NCBI GenBank assembly: GCA_030691725.1
Contig: JAUYDQ010000108.1
Span: 1 to 10,121 of the forward strand
DNA from: Candidatus Omnitrophota bacterium
Lineage (GTDB): Bacteria; Omnitrophota; Gorgyraeia; Gygaellales; Profunditerraquicolaceae
Direction: 5' to 3'
DNA: 10,121 nt
A model generated the notes under the pieces. It saw only the letters and a program-made list of their open reading frames with translations, searched no databases and was not told where the DNA came from. Position 1 is the stretch's first letter, and every line of letters starts with the position of its first letter. A program made the position numbers and the translations under genes. Positions 4,746 through 10,121 of the stretch are shown piece after piece.

Positions 4746-5455
4746 CTTATTAATGCCTTCATCTGGCGCACTGCCCGCTCCAAACCCACCAGCACTGCGC
4801 GGCACACAATAGAATAACCTATATTTAACTCCTCTATTCCCTTTATTTTAGCCACCCTCGGCACATTATAATAATTTAAGCCGTGCCCGGCAAAAACATG
4901 CAGCCCTCTATCCCTGGCATATTTAACTGCTGTTTCTAATTCTTTAAAATATTTATCCTGTTCTTTTTTATTCCTGGCATCGGCATAGCGGCCGGTATGC
5001 AGCTCTATCATCCTTATCCCTAATTTTCTTGCGGCGTCAATCTGTTTTTTGTCGGGATCAATAAATAAACTTACCGCAATACCGCTTTTTCCTAATTTAT
5101 CTGCTGCCTGTTTTATCTTTTTAAAATTAGATACTACATCTAAACCGCCTTCAGTAGTTAACTCTTGCCTTTTTTCAGGTACCAGAGTTGCCTGGTCAGG
5201 CTTAACTTTACAGGCAATCGTAACTATCTCCTCGGCAATGGACATTTCTAAATTCAATTTTACCTTAACTATTTCTTTTAAAATACAGAGGTCTCTTTCT
5301 TTAATGTGTCGGCGGTCTTCTCTCAAATGCACAACTATACTATCAGCTCCGGCTGTTTGAGCAATTAAAGCTGCGAATGCAGGCTCTGGCTCAATGCCAT
5401 GCCGAACTTCTCTTAAGGTTGCCGCATGGTCAATATTTACGCCTAAATTAAGCAT
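4742..5455 (-). CDS. pdxJ: pyridoxine 5'-phosphate synthase
   Basis: PdxJ condenses 3-amino-1-hydroxyacetone 1-phosphate with 1-deoxyxylulose 5-phosphate to form pyridoxine 5'-phosphate, the last step of the DXP-dependent vitamin B6 route. The 237-residue TIM barrel keeps the key residues at E. coli-like positions: His43 and Arg45 (VVHLREDRRH), His50, Glu70 (LNLEMS), Thr100-Thr101 and His191 (FAGHGLNY). The N-terminus LGVNIDHAATLRE is the family start, which fixes ATG 5455 even though there is no good Shine-Dalgarno. The ATG follows the stop of the small membrane protein by 3 nt, so re-initiation or coupling is likely. The 3' end overlaps acpS as ATGA. Its presence implies B6 synthesis by the PdxA/PdxJ route rather than PdxS/PdxT. 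Confidence 0.97.
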   Translation of the reverse strand: MLNLGVNIDHAATLREVRHGIEPEPAFAALIAQTAGADSIVVHLREDRRHIKERDLCILKEIVKVKLNLEMSIAEEIVTIACKVKPDQATLVPEKRQELTTEGGLDVVSNFKKIKQAADKLGKSGIAVSLFIDPDKKQIDAARKLGIRMIELHTGRYADARNKKEQDKYFKELETAVKYARDRGLHVFAGHGLNYYNVPRVAKIKGIEELNIGYSIVCRAVLVGLERAVRQMKALIR

Positions 5456-5458
5456 ATT

Positions 5459-5599
5459 TTAGTAATCAAAGTGTTTTATTTCGCCTTTAACATAAAGCCA
5501 GACCATAATCGCTAAAATAAGCGCAATGAGTTTAAGCCAAGGATGGTATGTAAACCAGTGTCCGATACGATAACCGATACTAATTCTTTCTTTAGGCAT
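5459..5599 (-). CDS. 46-residue CdaR/YbbR-like membrane stub
   Basis: This short gene fills the gap between cdaA and pdxJ. ATG 5599 overlaps the cdaA stop by 8 nt (ATGCCTAA), and the TAA at 5459-5461 is 3 nt from pdxJ. The product starts MPKERISIGYRIGHWFTYHP, followed by one hydrophobic helix at about 21-38 (WLKLIALILAIMVWLYVKG) and a short tail ending KHFDY. The W/N-x-LKL...LA..xW-L-Y-V pattern just before and in the helix is how YbbR/CdaR proteins begin. CdaR normally follows cdaA and modulates c-di-AMP synthesis, but it carries several extracytoplasmic YbbR domains that are absent here. It may be a minimal CdaA partner or a remnant whose frame has survived. Identification rests on the helix pattern and position only. 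Confidence 0.7.
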   Translation of the reverse strand: MPKERISIGYRIGHWFTYHPWLKLIALILAIMVWLYVKGEIKHFDY

Positions 5600-6356
5600 C
5601 TTCTTTCTTGAGTTTTGTAATCTCTTTAATCTTGAAAAGCATATCTTCTCTGCTTAAATCCTTGTATAATTTACCGCGATACAACAAAGACATATCCTGC
5701 CGCTCCTCGGAAACAATAATAATTACGGCGTCTGTTTCTTCGCTTAACCCTAAAGCAGCGCGGTGCCGCATGCCGTATATGCGGCTTAAATCCTGATTTT
5801 CATTAAGAGGGAATAGGCATCCGGCAGCAATGATACGGCCGTGTTGTATAATTAAACCTCCGTCATGAAGCAAGCTATTAGGCGTAAATATGTTCTCGAT
5901 TAAGTCCGAAGATACGCGTGCATCGATAAGAACACCGCTTTCAATATAAGCAGTAAGGGGGTCATTCTTCTCTATGGCAATAAGCGCGCCAATCTTATTC
6001 TTGCAGAGATTCTCAGTTGCTTCACCTATCTGTTTTAATATATAATCCATCTCTTCTTCACTTTCGCTGGTACCGAATAGATGGCGCTGACCTAACCTCG
6101 CCAAACCTTGTCTTATCTCCGGATGAAAAATGACAAGAATAGCAATAACTGAGATAGCGAATAATTTTGTAAGTAACCAATCAAGTATCTGTAAGCCCAA
6201 CTTCTGAAATAAGAAAAAGGCAGCTAAAAGAATAATTATTCCGCGTAAAACCTGTATTGCACGCGTACCCTCAAAGAAAAGCATAATATGATAAATCACA
6301 AACCAGAGTATCAGGATCTCAATTATCGGCTTCCACATAAGAATAATATTCAACAT
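5592..6356 (-). CDS. cdaA: membrane diadenylate cyclase CdaA (c-di-AMP synthase)
   Basis: CdaA joins two ATP into c-di-AMP, which controls potassium and osmotic balance and cell wall functions. The 254 residues have three N-terminal hydrophobic helices (about 10-29, 36-51, 62-78), then the DAC domain. The RHR motif is intact (MRHRAALG, 196-203) and followed by VIIIVSEE (211-218). The other hallmark, normally DGA, reads DGG (HDGGLII, 164-170), so the small residue differs. The catalytic Asp165 is present, and I expect activity. It is followed by a YbbR-like stub as in the classical cdaA-cdaR pair, but without glmM in this window. The start matches the family (LNIILMWKPIIEILILWFVIY); only a weak AGGT lies 12 nt upstream. 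It begins 19 nt after folP. Confidence 0.95.
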   Translation of the reverse strand: MLNIILMWKPIIEILILWFVIYHIMLFFEGTRAIQVLRGIIILLAAFFLFQKLGLQILDWLLTKLFAISVIAILVIFHPEIRQGLARLGQRHLFGTSESEEEMDYILKQIGEATENLCKNKIGALIAIEKNDPLTAYIESGVLIDARVSSDLIENIFTPNSLLHDGGLIIQHGRIIAAGCLFPLNENQDLSRIYGMRHRAALGLSEETDAVIIIVSEERQDMSLLYRGKLYKDLSREDMLFKIKEITKLKKEDA

Positions 6357-6375
6357 ACTCGTATACTACCTGATA

Positions 6376-7611
6376 CTATCTTAGATTATTTATAGTATTT
6401 AGAACTTTTATTGCCTGTTTTACCGCTTGAACATCGTGGACCCTGATTATATTTGCGCCGTTTTTAGCTGCTAATATTGACGCGGATACAGTACCAAAAA
6501 TTCTCGCCTTCGGTCCTGCATTTAATATTTTGCCTATGAAGGATTTCCGGGATGGACCTACTAATATAGGTCTGCCTAAGATTTTAATTTCTTTTAATCT
6601 CTTCAATATCTCTAAATTATGCGTAAGCGTCTTGCCGAAGCCGATACCAGGGTCAACGATAATTCTTTCTCTATCTATGCCCCAGGCAACAGCCTCACTT
6701 ATTGCCTTATCTAAATACTCTATTACCTCATCAATCAAAGAGTTATAAACAGGGTTATTCTGCATAGTTCGCGGATTACCCTTCATATGCATAATCACAA
6801 CGCCTGCTTTATATTTGGAAACTATCCTTGCCATTTTATTATTTAAGCCGATTATATCATTTACTAAACTTGCGCCGTTATCCAGGGCCTGCCTTGCTAC
6901 TTCGGGTTTAAAAGTATCGATGGAAATAGGAATTTTGATTTTCCTGGAAATCTTTTTAATTATAGGTATTGTGCGTGCTAATTCTTCTTTGACAGAAACA
7001 GGTTTAGCGCCTGGACGGGTCGATTCTCCTCCTATATCAATAATATCCGCTCCGTCTTCTACCATTTTCTCTACGAAGTCGAAAACTCGTTCAGGGACAG
7101 TCCCCTTAGTTTGACTACGATTCAGCGAAGTCGGGGACAGCCCCTGATAAACCCCGTCTCCGCTGAATGAATCCGGCGTGAGATTTACAATCCCCATAAT
7201 ATAGGTTTTGCCTTGCCTTAAAGCCAATTTGTATCTACCCAGGTTAAGATTAAATTCATCCTTCTGATAATTGGTGAGGCTAACGGATAAATCATGCGCT
7301 AATCTATCCAAGCCAAAAGGCTGTCTATTTAACTTTTTAGTGAGCTGATTAAATTGAGCAAGATTCCCCATAATAAGGCAATCAGTTTTACGGGCCTTGC
7401 CTGTTAATACACCGCGCGCTACAGCTACATCGCCACCAAAAGAAAGCATTTCTTGCTTGAGTATATTTGCAGTAATATTAGAAAGAGAATTTATTTTTAC
7501 AAGGTAGGACGTTGCTTTGGGCAGCATAATTTCAATGCCATAGGGATCAACTTTAATATCCTGCATCAATTTTTTTAACTCTTTATGATTGCTGGGCTGG
7601 AGGATTAGCAT
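6376..7611 (-). CDS. folP: dihydropteroate synthase with N-terminal extension and repeat-derived insert
   Basis: FolP condenses p-aminobenzoate with the pterin pyrophosphate to give dihydropteroate, the target of sulfonamides. The catalytic barrel begins near residue 135: IVNLTPDSFSGDG (141-153), DIGGESTRPGA (192-202), SIDTFKPEVA (230-239), MHMKGNPRTMQ (274-284), DPGIGFGKT (320-328), GPSRKSFIG (352-360) and RVHDV (390-394). About 130 residues precede it, with VDPYGIEIM, ANILKQEMLSFGGDVA and RQPFGL, a conserved domain found before DHPS in some anaerobes. Residues 155-174, just after loop 1, are an in-frame insertion from a palindromic element (7091-7147). ATG 7611 overlaps ftsH by 29 nt. A second ATG at 7566, 16 nt after the ftsH stop, is possible, but the first residues look like the family, so I keep 7611. 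Confidence 0.95.
   Translation of the reverse strand: MLILQPSNHKELKKLMQDIKVDPYGIEIMLPKATSYLVKINSLSNITANILKQEMLSFGGDVAVARGVLTGKARKTDCLIMGNLAQFNQLTKKLNRQPFGLDRLAHDLSVSLTNYQKDEFNLNLGRYKLALRQGKTYIMGIVNLTPDSFSGDGVYQGLSPTSLNRSQTKGTVPERVFDFVEKMVEDGADIIDIGGESTRPGAKPVSVKEELARTIPIIKKISRKIKIPISIDTFKPEVARQALDNGASLVNDIIGLNNKMARIVSKYKAGVVIMHMKGNPRTMQNNPVYNSLIDEVIEYLDKAISEAVAWGIDRERIIVDPGIGFGKTLTHNLEILKRLKEIKILGRPILVGPSRKSFIGKILNAGPKARIFGTVSASILAAKNGANIIRVHDVQAVKQAIKVLNTINNLR
7091..7147. repeat. 57-nt palindromic (REP-like) element inside folP
   Basis: Arms 7091-7105 (TCAGGGACAGTCCCC) and 7133-7147 are inverted copies with 13 of 15 matches, and each arm is itself a near-palindrome around GGGAC-A-GTCCC. An inner stem pairs GACTACG (7113-7119) with CGAAGTC (7126-7132) around ATTCAG, leaving TTAGTTT as a one-sided bulge, the shape of many REP elements. 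The length is a multiple of three, so folP stays open and gains 19 codons. No target-site duplication is visible. Confidence 0.7.
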
Positions 7612-9478
7612 TTGGGGTATCGGTATCGGGCCTTACCAAACCGAGCATGCGCTTGATTTCTTCACCACTGAGCACTTCTTTTTCAAGTAAGGTATTGGCT
7701 AATAGTTTTAGCTTTTCTTGATTCTCCTGGATTAGTTTCTTTGCGCGGCTATAGCACTCATCAATGATATGTTTTATTTCTTCATCAATAATGCTGGCTG
7801 TCTCATCGCTGTAGTTCTTTTCTTCGATAAGGTCTCTCCCTAAAAATACCGGGCCATGGCTTTTACCCAAAGTAATATTACCTAGGCGCTCGCTCATTCC
7901 ATAATCACAAACCATCTGCCTGGCTATCTGGGTAGCTGCCTCCAAATCTCGGGCGGCACCCGTTGTAATATCGCCGAAATTCAGTTCCTCTGATACCCTT
8001 CCGCCCAAAGCCACTGTAATATCGCCAAAAAGTTCTCCCTTGGAATGATATCCTTTATCTTCCCGGGGCGGAGTTAAAGTATATCCGCCTGCCATTCCTC
8101 TTGGTATAATTGATACTTTTGTAACGGGATCTACCTCGGGAATAAGCAGGGATAATATGGCGTGCCCTGCTTCATGAATCGCAGTTAATTCCTTTTCGCG
8201 TTTAGACATTACCCTGCTTTTTTTCTCCGGCCCCATAATCACGCGTTCTATGGCTGCCTCTAAGTCTTTTTCTTCGACTGCTTCTTTGTTGTGTCTGGCA
8301 GCTAAGAGTGCCGCCTCATTACACAAGTTAGCAAGGTCTGCTCCTGAAAATAAAGAAGTTTGCTGCGCAATAATTTTCAGATTAACGGAAGGAGCTAATT
8401 TTATTTTTCTGGTATGCACCTTGAGTATCGCTTCTCTACCCGCTATATCCGGAAGATTTACCACAATAACTCTGTCAAATCTTCCCGGCCGCAAAAGCGC
8501 TGGGTCCAGCGTATCCGGCCGGTTAGTTGCAGCAATAAGGATTAACCCTTGCTCTGTGGCAAATCCATCCATTTCTACTAAAAGCGCATTCAAGGTCTGC
8601 TCTCGCTCATCATGACCTCCGCCTATACCGGAAAAACGAAGCCGCCCTACTGCATCTATTTCATCAATAAAAATAATCGCGCCTTTACCGGAAATCTTTC
8701 CTGCCTTACGGCCTTGCTCGAATAAATCCCTTACCCTGCTGGCTCCCACACCTACGAACATTTCCACAAAGTCAGACCCGGATATACTGAAAAACGGCAC
8801 GCCTGCCTCTCCTGCCACAGCTTTAGCGACTAATGTTTTCCCACAACCCGGAGGGCCTATTAATAAAACGCCTTTAGGAATTCTACCGCCTAATTTTTGG
8901 AACCTCTTGGGGTCTTTTAAAAACTCAATAACTTCCTGGAGTTCCTCCCTGGCCTCGTCTACTCCTGCTACATCATTATTAAAGGTGACTTTCTCTCCTT
9001 CTTTATCGCTATGTATCTTCGGCCGCATCTTGCCAAAACCCATAATCCTGTTTCCCAGTTGCTCTCCCCGAGCAGCCATCATCCACCAAAAAAATATCAA
9101 TAAAACCACCGGGCCCAATGAATACAATAAATTTGTCCATAAAGTGCGCGGTGGTTTAACATCAAAATGTTTTAAATTCTGGCGCATAAGATTAAGCAGT
9201 TCTGTATCATTATCAGGGATATTTAAGAAGAATTTACTGTTGTCAGTAAATTCGCCCTGCAGCACAGATTCAATCTTGGTCACAGACTTAAGCTTCTCGG
9301 GAGTAGCCTTTAAAATCCCGTAAAAGTCACTATAAGATACCTCCTTCGGTATGCCGGTTATGGGTATGGTTAAAGAATTAAGTAACAGATAAAAGGCAGC
9401 AATAATAAGTAACCAAACCCAAGGAAAACGTCTAAGTATATTGTTTTTCTTAGACTTAGGAACATTATGATTTGCCAT
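7583..9478 (-). CDS. ftsH: ATP-dependent zinc metalloprotease FtsH
   Basis: FtsH is a membrane-anchored hexameric AAA+ protease that extracts and degrades misfolded membrane proteins and short-lived regulators. With the start chosen here it has 631 residues: transmembrane helices at about 19-40 and 113-136 with an extracytoplasmic domain between, Walker A GPPGCGKT (208-215), pore loop FVGVGA (241-246), Walker B IIFIDEID (268-275), the second region of homology through ATNRP...RPGRFDR (317-336), the zinc site HEAGH (435-439) and the third ligand Asp511 in DLEAA. The frame is open to an ATG at 9505, but that ATG forms part of the -10 box (9504-9509) and has no Shine-Dalgarno. ATG 9478 is preceded by GAGGAAG and is preferred. 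It heads the operon and ends 29 nt inside folP. Confidence 0.97.
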   Translation of the reverse strand: MANHNVPKSKKNNILRRFPWVWLLIIAAFYLLLNSLTIPITGIPKEVSYSDFYGILKATPEKLKSVTKIESVLQGEFTDNSKFFLNIPDNDTELLNLMRQNLKHFDVKPPRTLWTNLLYSLGPVVLLIFFWWMMAARGEQLGNRIMGFGKMRPKIHSDKEGEKVTFNNDVAGVDEAREELQEVIEFLKDPKRFQKLGGRIPKGVLLIGPPGCGKTLVAKAVAGEAGVPFFSISGSDFVEMFVGVGASRVRDLFEQGRKAGKISGKGAIIFIDEIDAVGRLRFSGIGGGHDEREQTLNALLVEMDGFATEQGLILIAATNRPDTLDPALLRPGRFDRVIVVNLPDIAGREAILKVHTRKIKLAPSVNLKIIAQQTSLFSGADLANLCNEAALLAARHNKEAVEEKDLEAAIERVIMGPEKKSRVMSKREKELTAIHEAGHAILSLLIPEVDPVTKVSIIPRGMAGGYTLTPPREDKGYHSKGELFGDITVALGGRVSEELNFGDITTGAARDLEAATQIARQMVCDYGMSERLGNITLGKSHGPVFLGRDLIEEKNYSDETASIIDEEIKHIIDECYSRAKKLIQENQEKLKLLANTLLEKEVLSGEEIKRMLGLVRPDTDTPNANPPAQQS

Positions 9479-9503
9479 TTTCTTCCTCTCTTTTAGAAAT
9501 TTC

Positions 9504-9532
9504 ATTATATATTTAAATATTTATAAAATCAA
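9504..9532 (-). promoter_or_regulatory. strong sigma70-type promoter of the ftsH operon
   Basis: TTGATT (9527-9532) and TATAAT (9504-9509) lie 17 nt apart in a very AT-rich spacer. The -10 box is a perfect match and the -35 box matches 4 of 6. Transcription should begin near 9497, about 19 nt before the ATG at 9478, with the GAGGAAG ribosome site in between. It is the best promoter in the window and probably drives ftsH through nnrD, and perhaps the nuclease and tRNA cluster. Confidence 0.75.
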
Positions 9533-9547
9533 GTGTTTATTAAGGAT

Positions 9548-9578
9548 TTGTCTTGCGGCAAGAAAATCGCTTCGCGAT
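9548..9578 (-). terminator. small terminator-like hairpins after tilS
   Basis: On the minus strand ATCGC GAA GCGAT is followed directly by TTTTCTT, a short intrinsic-terminator shape about 23 nt after the last tilS stop. A second hairpin, TCTTG CCG CAAGA, follows immediately. Both stems are only 5 bp, so termination may be partial. Its place just upstream of the ftsH promoter fits the end of the tilS transcript. Confidence 0.5.
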
Positions 9579-9601
9579 AACTTCAATATGATTTTCAGTG
9601 G

Positions 9602-9844
9602 TTAGAAAAGTGTTTTATACTTTTCTACACCATAAAAAAAGAGTTGATTTTTCTTCTTAACTACCGATACTCCTTTAGGCAGGTCAACTATGGAATTGAC
9701 TGGTCGGTTAAAAATCAAATCTTCTAATTCTTTTATGTGCGCAAAAGTAAGCCTTCGCGTATTGCCTTTTACTCTGGCAATAGTCATCCGCAATACCAAT
9801 CTGCGTATTGCCGGGTGCAATTTTATAAGCCTGGTGAGATTGAG
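9602..9844 (-). pseudogene. tilS: TilS C-terminal remainder beyond an in-frame stop
   Basis: This segment is in the same frame as the upstream tilS piece, directly after a TAA at 9845-9847. It encodes 80 residues: LNLTRLIKLHPAIRRLVLR, then TFAHIKELEDLI and SIVDLPKGVSVVKKKNQLFF. The pattern (P-A-I-R-R-x-V-L-R, then LT..HI..LE.L, then LPKG..V.....L.F) is the usual end of TilS. It could be translated separately from TTG 9820, but no Shine-Dalgarno is evident. Good conservation after the stop suggests a recent mutation, a sequencing or assembly error, or read-through. It is not a frameshift: the distance from the stop to the TTG is 27 nt. Confidence 0.7.
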
Positions 9845-10121
9845 TTATGTCTTTGACTGCTTTATTGAGCGCTGAGCTACGTGCATTAAATAATCATAAT
9901 CGTAGCCTATGCTTTCTGACATATTGCTCAATACTTCTTTAATATTTTTATTGTATTCTTTCTCTAATAAAGGCAGCAGCCTGTTTCTGATCTTATTCCT
10001 AAAATAAATGTCTTCTAAATTAGATGTATCGATGCGCGGCCTGATCTTTTTGCGCTTCAGGAATGTCTCTATTTCCCGGCGCTTTACTTCTATCAAAGGC
10101 CGAATAACCTGATAACCTGTA
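9845..10121 (-). CDS. tilS: tRNA(Ile)-lysidine synthase, partial (runs off right edge)
   Basis: TilS converts C34 of tRNA-Ile(CAU) to lysidine so that it reads AUA, an essential reaction. The 91 residues visible (TGYQVIRPLIEVKRREIETF at the edge) lie after the ATP-pyrophosphatase domain, which is outside the window. RPL...R.EI, DTSNLEDIYFRNKIRNRLLP and the helix after it form the conserved linker and the start of the helical tRNA-binding region. The frame is open to the edge with no need of an internal start. It ends at TAA 9845-9847, earlier than expected, since TilS-like sequence continues in frame at 9602-9844. tilS next to ftsH is a common bacterial arrangement; hpt, often between them, is absent. 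Confidence 0.85.
   Translation of the reverse strand, partial: TGYQVIRPLIEVKRREIETFLKRKKIRPRIDTSNLEDIYFRNKIRNRLLPLLEKEYNKNIKEVLSNMSESIGYDYDYLMHVAQRSIKQSKT

Noticed and set aside
4746..4805. Longer AcpS start at 4805
   Set aside because: The extra 20 residues overlap pdxJ and resemble nothing in the family; the conserved IGTGVDI begins at ATG 4745.
7091..7147. CRISPR-like repeats
   Set aside because: The repeated GGGACAG arms are one inverted pair, not regularly spaced direct repeats; no cas genes are present.
9479..9505. Longer FtsH start at ATG 9505
   Set aside because: The ATG lies within the TATAAT -10 box, so it would not be on the transcript, and it lacks a ribosome site; ATG 9478 has GAGGAAG.

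Overview
This window looks like a compact bacterial chromosome segment of low to moderate G+C from an uncultivated or candidate-phylum lineage. Gene content and style (PilZ proteins, a divergent thymidylate synthase, a dihydropteroate synthase with a long N-terminal domain) would fit Omnitrophota or a relative, but this is a guess from memory. Every gene I can support lies on the minus strand, so transcription runs from the right end of the window to the left.

Right part (10121 to 3560): the C-terminal portion of tilS, interrupted by an in-frame TAA and followed by a small terminator-like hairpin; a strong sigma70-type promoter (TTGATT, 17 nt, TATAAT); then a tightly packed housekeeping operon: ftsH, folP, cdaA, a 46-residue CdaR/YbbR-like membrane stub, pdxJ, acpS and nnrD. 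Genes overlap or lie within about 20 nt of each other. The operon covers membrane proteolysis, folate, c-di-AMP, vitamin B6, acyl-carrier-protein activation and NAD(P)H repair. The folP gene carries a 57-nt in-frame palindromic insertion in catalytic loop 1.

Middle part (3558 to 2496): the most unusual region. An AT-rich gene for a small PD-(D/E)XK endonuclease (I-Ssp6803I type, E...D...QxK) follows nnrD by 1 nt and ends 5 nt before a tRNA cluster: tRNA-Thr(TGT), tRNA-Tyr(GTA), tRNA-Gly(TCC). This is the same order as thrU-tyrU-glyT in E. coli. The tRNA-Tyr gene is interrupted in its anticodon (U35|A36) by a 223-nt, ORF-less group I intron in which P1, P2, P3, P4, P5, P6, P7, P8 and P9 can be traced. 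Between tRNA-Tyr and the intact tRNA-Gly lie at least two broken tRNA-Gly copies whose breaks fall at the same place in the anticodon loop. I propose, as inference, a group I intron mobilised in trans by the freestanding nuclease, with the broken tRNA-Gly copies as possible scars.

Left part (2469 to 1): a divergent ThyA-fold thymidylate synthase with all canonical catalytic residues, a PilZ-domain protein, gpsA (glycerol-3-phosphate dehydrogenase), tRNA-Pro(GGG) 1 nt after the gpsA stop, and the start of a second PilZ-domain gene running off the left edge behind a candidate promoter. tRNA genes are thus embedded within a protein operon, and CCA is encoded in tRNA-Tyr and tRNA-Pro but not in tRNA-Thr or tRNA-Gly. 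No stretch of more than 300 nt lacks a gene.
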